NCBI GenBank assembly: GCA_009760855.2
Contig: WPIO01000105.1
Coordinates: 629,001 to 655,000 of the forward strand
DNA length: 26,000 bases
Direction of reading: 5' to 3'
DNA from: Cristatella mucedo
Lineage: Eukaryota; Bryozoa; Phylactolaemata; Cristatellidae
Program-made: the position numbers and the translations under genes
Shown here: positions 17,996-26,000 of the stretch, one piece after another
Position numbering within the stretch: the stretch's first letter is position 1
Layout: each line of letters opens with the position of its first letter
The notes under the pieces: model-generated
Databases searched by the model: none
The model's input: only the letters and a program-made list of their open reading frames with translations
What the model was told of the DNA's origin: nothing

Positions 17996-18499
17996 GTGTC
18001 AGCTGCATCCACCACTCACTGCATGCAGCAGCTGCTGCACGAGCAGAAGCTTTGTCAGGACAACTGTATGGTCGCAGTGCTGCACCTCGTGGCAGATGCT
18101 GCTACACGGCAGCTGGCAAAGGTACGGAAGCAGCAGCATACATCGCCAGAGGACTTGAAAGAGCCAGCGACAGGATCTGTGGCCAGCAAAAGCTCGGTGA
18201 GACCGATCGAGACAACTGCAAAGCTGCTTAGCTAGCTTATGCAGCTCCTCGGCAAGCCTCCTAGAGACAGCTCACCACTGGTGCAATTTCTGCTGCTTAA
18301 TGCTCGTTGTGGGCAGTGCCGGCAGCAGCCCACCGACACAGTCCTGGTTGATGGTGAAGATGTAGTCCGAGCTGCCACGGGCCATGGGTATTTCTCTGCC
18401 TTTCCTTTGGCTACCCTGCTGGTAGACAGCATCGTCCCCATGTCTTTGCCGGCCTTGGTTTCTCTGAAATGTCTATACCAGCAGCCCAGGCTATACTAG
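17996..18499. other. Region with open frames on both strands, unrecognised
   Basis: Between about 17996 and 18499 the plus strand has two consecutive open frames (80 and 87 codons). The first is glutamine-rich and helix-like (MQQLLHEQKLCQDN, LVADAATRQLAK). The minus strand is also open at 18441-18232, with a candidate donor CAGTG/GTGAGC at 18274-18273. It might hold upstream exons of the IAP gene or another gene. I recognise no domain and cannot choose a strand. Confidence 0.25.
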
Positions 18500-18893
18500 G
18501 CACTGGCAAAGCTCCCCTCTCTCTTTCCGGGGTTTCCCTGGGTATTCCCCACCCCCTGTAATCAGTTATCAACTTGGCTGACCACCAGCAGTAGGGGTTT
18601 ACCCTTCTCCAGCAGTAGGTGCCTGAAAAGCTGCATTGAAGTCTTCAGCTAAGTATATCTATCTCCATAGATCAAACAGCAGCCGATCACTAAAAGTTAA
18701 GGAATCCGGCAATGCTTCTGGCATTGCCCGAACTCCCAACTGTAACTAGCACCGGCAGGTTATAGAGTATTTGATAGACTGACGTGAACTAGTATCTAGC
18801 CTGTAAGCCAGCACTGTTATAACAGCTTGAACAAGGAATCTGCAATTAATTATAGTCACCAATTACCAGCCAAAAACAATCAAACATTCACAT

Positions 18894-19490
18894 TAATAAT
18901 AATAATAATAATGCACTTGATAAAGAGCCCTCGGATAACTTAATCTCTCTCTAGGCGCTTTGCATTTGCTGCAAAGGGAAATGCAATTGAATGGTGAGTA
19001 ATATCATGCTTGATAAACAAACAAAATGAATAACATGGTTAGGGGTGACATGCACAGGGTCAGCATGCAAATGTGGTTAGTGGCAGCATGCACAGTGTCG
19101 GCAAGCATAACCACATGAAGGACGAATCGCAGGGACCCACTAAATGCTGTCCTAAATAGGTGTGTTTTTAAATTCTTTTTAAATGTGGTCAGCTCAGGGG
19201 ATGTTGGGAGGGAGCTCCAGGCTTTGGGAGCATACGAACTAAATGCACGGTCTCCAAAGGATTTAAGGTTTGTATGAGGTATTTCTAGACTGATGGATTC
19301 CGAAAAGCAGGTGGTACGATGCTTGGCCTGATGGGGGAGTATATCTGAGAGATAGGCTGGAGCCAAAGAATGAAGTGACCTAAAAGTGAGCGACAAAACC
19401 TTGAAGTCAATCCGTTGCTTGACTGGCAGCCAGTGCAGGTCGGCGAGAAGTGGTAGGTGAACACACATTCGTAGTGACCGAATGTCTCTT
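18894..19490 (-). mobile_element. LINE family B, 5'-truncated copy
   Basis: From the AAT tail (18894-18915) through hairpin and 3' UTR to a coding part at 19468-19004. On the minus strand this gives 154 open codons: LLADLHWLPVKQRIDFKVL, RSLHSLAPAYLSDILPHQA, FGDRAFSSYAPKAWSSLP and TTFKKNLKTHLFRTAF. It has the best preserved C-terminus of any copy here, so it is probably one of the younger ones. The 5' end is near a 17-bp inverted repeat at 19455-19495. Confidence 0.82.
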
Positions 19491-19495
19491 CACCT
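19455..19495. repeat. 17-bp inverted repeat at LINE B 5' end
   Basis: AGGTGAACACACATTCG (19455-19471) and CGAATGTCTCTTCACCT (19479-19495) pair at 15 of 17 positions around a 7-nt loop. It lies at the 5' edge of the family-B copy. Confidence 0.7.
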
Positions 19496-20392
19496 AAAAT
19501 CAATCAAACCCATGAATAAAGCCACTTGAACTAAGTAAACGGAGCCAGTGGTTCAAAGAATAACAGAATAACAGCAAGCATTTACTGGCAGAAAGATCTG
19601 AGTGGCAGTGACCTAGATTAAGCACTCAGCACACGGCGGTTTCTTCTGTGCCAGACCCAAAGCCGACCGGCTTAGTACCATAGGATTGGTAAGGAAAGAC
19701 AGTGCACAGGCTCAAGCTGCAAAGCCTTGTCTTCATCAGACTCCGTGTTTTGCTCTCGGGGTTCAGAATGTCTAGCAGTCCAGATGAAGATAGCAGAATA
19801 ACTCAAATTGGAATTAGTAAGGAAGAGATAAAAGCAGAAGATTATCTGCATATGATGAACTACAGACACACCCTGCATTGCCTGCAAGGCCACAATCTAC
19901 ATGAACTCGCCGAGCAGGATGATTTTAATGATGGGTTTATTTATAATTGGTGGGCTTAGGTGATATATGAGCACAACAAACTTGGCTCATTTAACTAGAT
20001 GCCTATTAGATTAGGTCACAGCTGAACCACCAAACCCCTTCAACGTCGCAACGACTAACAGAATATGGTACCATCATTGCCAACCTGTCGACTGCTCTGC
20101 GAGGTCTAGCTGTGAGCCTATGATAAAGCTGCATGCAGCAACAGACAATGAACTAACGGCTGAAGCTTTGAAAGCATTTGGGAGCTGCTGGGAAATCCCC
20201 TCCGAGGGTCGCTCAGGTTATCTACACGGTGAGTCGATAAGTCGGTCAATGCACTCAGTGCGAATGCTTTCAAATTCCAGCCAATGAATGCACGATGTAA
20301 ATTCTGCTTACACGAACAGGCAAATGCAGGCTCACGAGCCAGCACACCCAAATAGACACTAGTTTAAACACGAGCGCCGAGCAGACATGCGA
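19496..20392. other. Unassigned sequence; one weak frame
   Basis: A plus frame at 19702-19959 (85 codons) includes SSSPDEDSRITQIG, ISKEEIKAED and HTLHCLQGHNLHELAEQ. It is polar and compositionally protein-like, but I recognise no family and no conserved splice sites. No repeat was recognised. Confidence 0.35.
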
Positions 20393-20482
20393 GAGCACAC
20401 ACACGCACGCACGCACGCACGGAGCACACACACACGCACGCACGCACGCACGGAACACACACACACGCACGCACGCACACAT
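20393..20482. repeat. Minisatellite of three ~30-bp AC/GCAC units
   Basis: Three units, each an AC run followed by GCACGCACGCAC and, in the first two, GGAGC or GGAAC. Alternating purine-pyrimidine sequence of this kind can adopt Z-DNA. Minus-strand frames rich in Cys/Val/Arg across it are artefacts. Confidence 0.85.
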
Positions 20483-20809
20483 GGGTGCACACAACTTGAC
20501 TCGAGAAACTGTTTTTTTCTGGCAACTTTCTGAGAAATGACTGGCCAGTCCTGGGGGGAGGATACGTGGAATGGGTGATGTATGGGCGTCAACAATCTGA
20601 CCTGGGCAGCCCTGCAGCCAGCAGAGCACGACAGCCGCACAGCGACAGAGTAAGACGTGATATAGCTAGCTGCCGGCTGCTAATAACAGTGCGTCACACT
20701 GCACGGGCACTCAAGGTCAGCCTGCTAGCGACCTGAGAGCCAGCGGCAGCAGAGACATCTGACCGACAGTAAACTCGGCTTCCAGGAGGAAGCCGACTCC
20801 TTTATTCGT

Positions 20810-21310
20810 CGCGTGACAATGCGAGGCTTTAGCGCGCCGAGAGCGTGGGCTAACTAGGTTGAATGGGTGGGTCGCTTCGGGTTTCGACGAGCACGGCGGC
20901 TTCGGCAGCGAATACCACAAGCCACAGATGAGGAGCCACTACCACAGCTCCGGGCAGCCGCACCGGACGTTGCGGCGCCAGCGCATGCCAGCAACTGCCT
21001 GCGGCAGTGGCGTCGACTAGGATCGCGGCGCGTGCACGTATCGCAGCCGCACGGCAGGCTGCCCGGCAGCCGCACGGCCCTCAGTCCAGGCACGCAGCCT
21101 TTCCCGAAGCATCGGAAAGTATCGACGCTAGCACGCAAAGGCGGCAGCGCCTGGTTGGGCACCCGTGCGACGAAAGCTGGTGAGTCAGTCGCCGCGGTCG
21201 GCAGTTTCTTACCAGCGGCGAAAGGTATAGCGACGCGAACGAGCACCTTGCAACGGGAGACAAAGTGCTAGCCGCGGCGGTTTTCCCCCACGCAGTCAGT
21301 TGGCTGACGC
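20810..21310. promoter_or_regulatory. CpG-rich block, possible promoter
   Basis: This 500-base block is visibly richer in G+C and CpG (GCGCGCCGAGAGCG, GCGGCGCCAGCGC, CGCGGCGCG) than the surrounding DNA. Long open frames on both strands (21246-20854 minus, 20867-21271 plus) are expected of such composition and show no domain. It lies about 3 kb upstream of IAP exon 1 on that gene's strand, which fits a promoter or untranslated first exon. No TATA box or splice donor has been assigned. Confidence 0.35.
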
Positions 21311-21803
21311 TTACGTCCGGGCTTTCAAATGTCCACGTGACCGTAACCGCCCACTCATTCTGATGCTGAGGTAGTTTCCCTGTATACCCGCAATAACTAG
21401 CCGGCAATATTCAACTTTGCTTTGATCAAGGCTGCACCGCCAGTTTAAGCGGTGCTCGTTGCTATAATTATACATAAATATACTGCATATACATGTACGC
21501 CTACGTGAATGGCTTGTTCGATCCACTGGATTATGATGGCACCGATAGCTATAAGAGGTTCCTGATTTATAACCGTTAATAGCCGAGTACTTCGCAAATT
21601 GTTGTTTATACGTCGCATGGTCCAACGCAAGTCAGTCAACGCGAGTCAGCTTTACTTTTGGCTTCGCGCCAGCGAGTTTACTCTAAGGCTGGCCTTGTAC
21701 ACGAGTCTCTATTGGAAACCCGGTCCACGTAACGGAAGCAGATAAACCGTTTAGCTACGAGAGTTTTCGATTTCTGCTATTACCTTCTACCGTATATGGT
21801 ACC

Positions 21804-21845
21804 ATAAATAAATAAATAAATAAATAAATAAATATATATATATAC

Positions 21846-21891
<46 letters not shown>

Positions 21892-21896
21892 CATAC

Positions 21897-21931
<35 letters not shown>

Positions 21932-21952
21932 TATATGTATATACTGTATATA
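21804..21952. repeat. AAAT then AT microsatellite
   Basis: About eight AAAT units pass into roughly 110 bases of mostly AT dinucleotides, with short CATACATACAT and GTATAT interruptions. The tract is self-complementary and could extrude a cruciform. Open frames of repeated Tyr-Ile are artefacts. Confidence 0.9.
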
Positions 21953-22410
21953 CCTGGGTATATGATGAGCAAAGTATACGACGCCTTTAAAGCCGCGCTT
22001 TGAGGATTTTGCTTCGCAGGGTCCGTCAGACTGTGCGACCCAACGATCGCACGGTTACATGCTATGTGCCTGTGTGTAAGCAATCGCCAGTTCAGGCAGG
22101 ATCCGTAATGCTGCGCATGCCTGCTGCTGTTGCATTTATCGTGAGTTCCATGCCTGCGGCCTATGGTAAAGCCATTGGCAGCAGCCCGTCTTTTGGCCAC
22201 CAACGTGGGCCTGGGCATCGCTGACAGCACACTCTGATGGTACAGGTCCTATGTCAGCAGGAGTCTCCAGAGTCTTGATGTCAACGGACAAATATCACCT
22301 GAGCAGCTACTTAAGTATGGGGGCGTCAGGGCTCTGCTCTCGGTCCGCTTCTTTTCCCAGTTTATACTCTCCCCCTTGCCTTGATATGGTAGCGAAAGCA
22401 CAATCTACTG

Positions 22411-23362
22411 CAACGTATCTGCGTCTGTAACTCCGCAAAGCCGCAAAGACTGTGAGGGTGTTACACAGGAGAGTTTTGTATAGTGCACTCACAGCCTAAG
22501 TGGCTTTCGGTCGGCATTCGGTAGCCAACAGAATTTAGCTCACGCAACAAAGAGAAAGTGAGAAGCATAGCAGTCAGGAGAGCAGCTGAGGTAGTGAGTA
22601 GAATAGCAGTAGCGGCCTAGCACCTCTGGAAAGACGTGCCGTAGTCTGCAGCAGGAGAGTAGTTATCTTTGCGTAAGAATCGTGAAAGTGAGTTCCACAA
22701 TCTAGGACCTGCAGAGCTAAAGCTTCTGTCGCCAAAGGCCTTTAAGCGAAGGAATGGAACAGCTAATTTATTTTCCATACAGGACCTGAGGGCAAGAGGA
22801 GGTTGTAACTGGTGCAGCAGTTCAGCTAGGTATGGAGGAGCCAAGCCGCGGCGGGCCTTGTGGGTTAGCTTGAGAACTTTTCTCTGCATCCGTTGATCAA
22901 CCGGCAGCCATCCTAGCTCGTTTAGGAAAGGAGGCAAGTGGTCAGACCTTTGGGATTTGCAAACTAGCTTTGCAGCCATATTCATAGCCAGCTGCAGTGG
23001 CCTAGTTTCTTTTAATGATAGCCCAGCCAAAGGGAATTACAATAATCAAGCCAAGACAGAATTAAGGAGCTAGTAATGTTTTTTTAGTTTTTGCAAGCCA
23101 CAGTGGAAGACAGCTCTTCATTTTAGATTGGGATCGGACGTGATGGCTAGCTGCAGAAGCAGCCTTCTGAATGACTCTTTTCAAATTGAGGCAGCTGTCG
23201 AAAATGACAACTAAATTTTGAGTGCGTGGTGATGATCGCACAACAGCATCACCCATTAGAAGAGCAAGCTTCTAATCTGGCCACAAGCGTAGGGTGTCCT
23301 ATAAGTTGCAGGTCAGTTTTATCGCCGATTAGTTTCAAGAAATTTTCCATCATCCAGGATAG
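22411..23362 (-). mobile_element. LINE family A, 5'-truncated copy
   Basis: The minus strand reads, in order, ENFLKLIGDKT (near 23330), AVVRSSPRTQNLVVIFDSCLNLK, MNMAAKLVCKSQRSDHLPPFL, ELGWLPVDQRMQRKVLKLTHKA, LAPPYLAELLHQLQPPLALR, FGDRSFSSAGPRLWNSL and then the 3' UTR. The CATTA tail is missing or degenerate at 22411. Frameshifts occur near 23040 and 23250. It meets a plus-strand family-B copy at 23362. Confidence 0.82.
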
Positions 23363-23912
23363 GCTTTCACTTCTATGCAGATGATACTCCGTTATACCTT
23401 TGCTTTTATCCCTCCCAGCCCTCGAGTACTTCAAATTCTCTACACACCCTATCTGCGCATTTTGATGGCATCTGCACATGGATGGCAACAAATTTTCTTA
23501 AATTAAATGACGACAAAACCATCATGCTAGTTATGGGCAAGCCAAGTAGGATTCACTAATTGGAAAACCTGAAGATTAAAATCTGCTCCACCAGTATATC
23601 TCCTGTTGAATCTGCATGCAGTCTGCTTCCAAAGCCTGGAGATCGCCACCGACGAAAGTCAAAGAGTTTCATGACTTGGACGACATTTAAAAATAAGTTA
23701 TAAACGCACTTGTTTGTTACAGCATTTAGTGGGTTTTTGCGGTTCATTCTTCAAGTGCTTGCACGTGCATACAGTGAGCCTGCTCTTCCTGGATTTGCCA
23801 TCAAGCACTTGGTCATGCTTTCTATACAGCATCAGTAAGTGCATAGAGAGCGATTCAGTTCTCTGAGGGCACTATACAAATGTATTATTGTTATTATGAT
23901 TTTATTAATGTA
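23362..23912 (+). mobile_element. LINE family B, internally deleted copy
   Basis: The plus strand opens in the RT palm ([37 protein letters not shown]), passes SISPVESA and jumps near 23620 to LPKPGDRHRR/TTFKNKL, THLFVTAFSGFLRFIL and the 3' UTR. Compared with the copy at 8770-10914 this drops roughly the middle of the C-terminal region. A degenerate 3' hairpin and an ATT-like tail end it at about 23912. Confidence 0.75.
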
Positions 23913-25149
23913 CCCTTCACCAGAAGCCGCTGGTTAAGCCGCTGACGCAGCACAGCATCCGGCCGCTAAAGTACATTATTTTTCTCGACGCAGCTGCTGC
24001 GATTCGTCGTGCTCTCATATATGTGATGCATTGAGAGAAATCCAAGTCTCTTTCACCGCTCACGCGGCGCTCGTGCCACGAAGAGACTTCACATGAACTG
24101 CCGACGCCGTATCCACAGTAAAGCTTCAGTAACATTGCGTTCAAATCGTGTCATGATAGCGAAAATTCACTTGTATAGTGAGTGACCCCATGGAACGATA
24201 TATCTTTCAAAACCCATACATTTTCTTTAGTGTATGTAGTGCGTTGCATATATGCTTACAGTGTCTTTGGGACCGTTAGCAGCCATCTTGTGCTTGTCTT
24301 GCTACTTTTGACGATATTGGTAAGCCTTGTACCTGAATCGACACCTTCGATACGGGCGTAAAGTATGCACGGACCGGGGAGTTGAATGCCTTACAGCTGA
24401 GTTGATTGTTTGCTCTGCCAAAATGATGGATTCGGAAAAAAATCCCTGCTGAGCTTCGCAGAAGAAGTGGCAGTGCTTACTTTCCCATCTGGAGAGTGAT
24501 GCCAACCATCCTGACTTCTTTGCGAGTAAAAATAAACAGGAAGCTGTTGTGGTTAGAACATTGGGCTGGACGGTTGATGCTTATTATTTGCCTCGAAAGG
24601 ACCGTCAACGGAGTCGACACTGGTAAAAACGGACTATGACAGACGTTGCACGACCCGCTCTGATGTGGGGTTGTGTGACATAGGACTTGGCTCTGTTTCG
24701 GCAGCTGGCTAGTTCTTAACTGCAACGGACATGCTTAAGTCGACGATACGTGGCGATGCGCTTCACGAGCTCGCACTTTCATTTAATCTCCCAAGCAGAC
24801 TGCAAATCATGAGGCTTTCTCTTTTTGTCACCCTTCTCATTTAGCGGGCGGGGGGGGTGGTTGTGGTGTTAGAACCTTTCCACCATGCCGACGCTCACGA
24901 AATAAGACGCAACAAAAGAAATTGTATCGGAAAAAAATTTTCCTACTCTACGACTCGGTGGATACGAATTTGAACGAATATGTGTTAAGTGCAAAAAAAT
25001 CTCTTCCCGAGCTCCTTTTGCAAACCTTTCTGGCCAAACGGAGGCCTAGAATAAGGAGAGCCATCTCAAGCAATCGCAGCTTTGCATTAGACCTTTCGGA
25101 TTTCTGATTAAGCATTAGACCTCTCGGACATTATTAGGACTTTATTTAG
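23913..25149. other. Unassigned sequence
   Basis: Only short chance frames are present. A G-rich run (GGGCGGGGGGGGTGG, about 24845-24859) is the only compositional feature. I see no repeat from the families above. Confidence 0.45.
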
Positions 25150-26000
25150 GACATTATTCTCATTAATCGCTGTCGCAATTCAAGCCGCCGTCTCATTCCA
25201 TCGGGTAAGACGGAGCGGGCCGTTTCTGCCCTCGAGTGAAAGATCGGGACTCTCCGAGTTCGGTCGCACTGGTCGGCCGCGCTCCGAGGAGATAGATTGT
25301 CTAAAAGTGACGATACGAGTAGAAGAACTCCAGCACCGGTAAACGTTCAGGCGCATAACAAAGAAGCGATTTCACTCGCTCTGAGCCGCTGTGGGAGGCG
25401 CGTTCGTCGCGGGCGCAGGAAGTCCTTTGTCTTGCGCCTCGCTTTCGTGCGTTTCGCAGCCAGTCCAATGCCAATCCGTCTTCAGTCGGATTCGACAATG
25501 AAATTATTGATTCAGCACGAAAGAATGTTTATTTCTTTTTTTCATCGCGAGCGTCTAATTAGAACGAATAATAATTACAAAGTGAATTCTGTCGGTAAAC
25601 CGCGCTTTGTGGCTTTAAGTGCCCTTGCAACGGTCTCAGCTGCCAGGAGCCGATTTTTTCCTGCTGCTGTTTTCCACCGGCCGACACGGGTCATGTGACC
25701 GTGTATCATGTGACTGTCTGTCGAGGGTGGCGAAGAAGAAGCCTGCTTTTTCTCCAAGAAATCTTATTTATCTCGGAATATTTATTTTAACATTTAAATC
25801 TTATTTTATCTTATAAATCTTGAAATATTCTATTCATGTTTCACCACAGCGCTACTGTAGCTCAACTGTCGCGGACATTGGAGCGAGCTTTTAAGGCGGA
25901 CCGAGCTCGGTGAGAAAGAGCAGCAGAACTGAAGAAAAAAGCCTCGCATCGCAGCCAGTGGCGGCGCCGTCGCGGCGCTTCCGGTCTCTAATAAGTCGGC
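25150..26000. promoter_or_regulatory. CpG-rich right edge, possible start of a neighbouring gene
   Basis: From about 25180 the sequence becomes CpG-rich again (GGTCGGCCGCGCTCCGAGG, GGCGCGTTCGTCGCGGGCGC, and GGCGGCGCCGTCGCGGCGC at 25960-25978). The 133-codon plus frame at 25297-25698 has no ATG at its stated start and no recognisable domain. Two TCATGTGAC motifs (25691-25699 and 25706-25714), E-box-like, are spaced 15 bases apart. This could be the promoter of a gene beyond the window. Confidence 0.3.

Noticed and set aside
20359-20640. Cys-rich frames resembling a small secreted peptide
   Set aside because: The cysteines come from translating the AC/GCAC minisatellite.
20854-21271. Long open frames on both strands in the CpG-rich block
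   Set aside because: GC-rich composition removes stop codons; the proteins are Arg/Ala/Pro-rich with no domain.
21847-22230. 127-codon minus frame ending in repeated Tyr-Ile
   Set aside because: The C-terminal third is a translated AT microsatellite and the rest has no recognisable domain.
1-26000. CRISPR array, phage, operon or bacterial defence system
   Set aside because: No regularly spaced repeats, no ribosome binding sites, no collinear intact ORFs; all clear genes are eukaryotic, and repeats are LINEs, SINEs and microsatellites.

Overview
The window looks like nuclear DNA of an animal, most likely an invertebrate or early-branching deuterostome; I cannot name the species. The reasons are a host gene split by GT-AG introns, many 5'-truncated CR1/L2-type LINE copies, tRNA-derived SINEs, a decayed Tc1/mariner transposase, abundant microsatellites, and CpG-rich patches in otherwise CpG-poor DNA. 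Nothing suggests a bacterial or phage origin: there are no ribosome binding sites, operons or long intact ORFs. Almost all ORFs are LINE fragments or chance frames.

The one host gene I can recognise is an inhibitor-of-apoptosis (BIRC/IAP-like) gene on the minus strand. Its first BIR zinc domain is split over two exons (17757-17655 and 16981-16835). The amino-terminal half of a second BIR follows in a third exon (7217-7116). All junctions are phase 1 and have canonical splice sites. The rest of BIR2 and any RING domain are not visible and probably lie beyond position 1. The intron between exons 2 and 3 is about 9.6 kb and is mostly transposon debris. A CpG-rich block at 20810-21310, upstream of the gene on its own strand, could be its promoter.

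Two LINE families account for most repeats. Family A has a CATTA-repeat tail: 2559-6003 (+, nearly complete, with endonuclease and reverse transcriptase), 6250-6475 (rearranged), 10213-10491 (-), 10977-11157 (+), 15501-15905 (-) and 22411-23362 (-). Family B has an ATT-repeat tail: 975-1255 (+), 4882-4981 (+, inside A), 8715-8769 plus 10915-11305 (-), 8770-10914 (-, inside the previous copy), 13612-14285 (inverted 5' part), 18894-19490 (-) and 23362-23912 (+). SINE family 1 (12576-12722, 14381-14522, 16425-16515) has a tRNA-like head and shares its 3' hairpin with LINE B. SINE family 2 (8344-8456, 11690-11830) is a second tRNA-derived family. A Tc1-like transposase pseudogene at 12260-13110 is interrupted by a SINE-1 copy.

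Region by region: 1-975 is GC-moderate unique sequence with one weak exon candidate; 975-6475 is LINE-dominated; 6476-8700 has microsatellites, IAP exon 3 and a SINE; 8700-11310 is a three-level LINE nest; 11310-14530 has SINEs, the Tc1 relic and an inverted LINE; 14530-16800 is mostly unique with a LINE and a SINE relic; 16800-18500 has IAP exons 1-2; 18890-19490 is a LINE; 20390-22000 has a minisatellite, a CpG-rich block and an AT tract; 22400-23910 is a head-to-head LINE pair; 23910-26000 has no recognisable gene but turns CpG-rich at the right edge.
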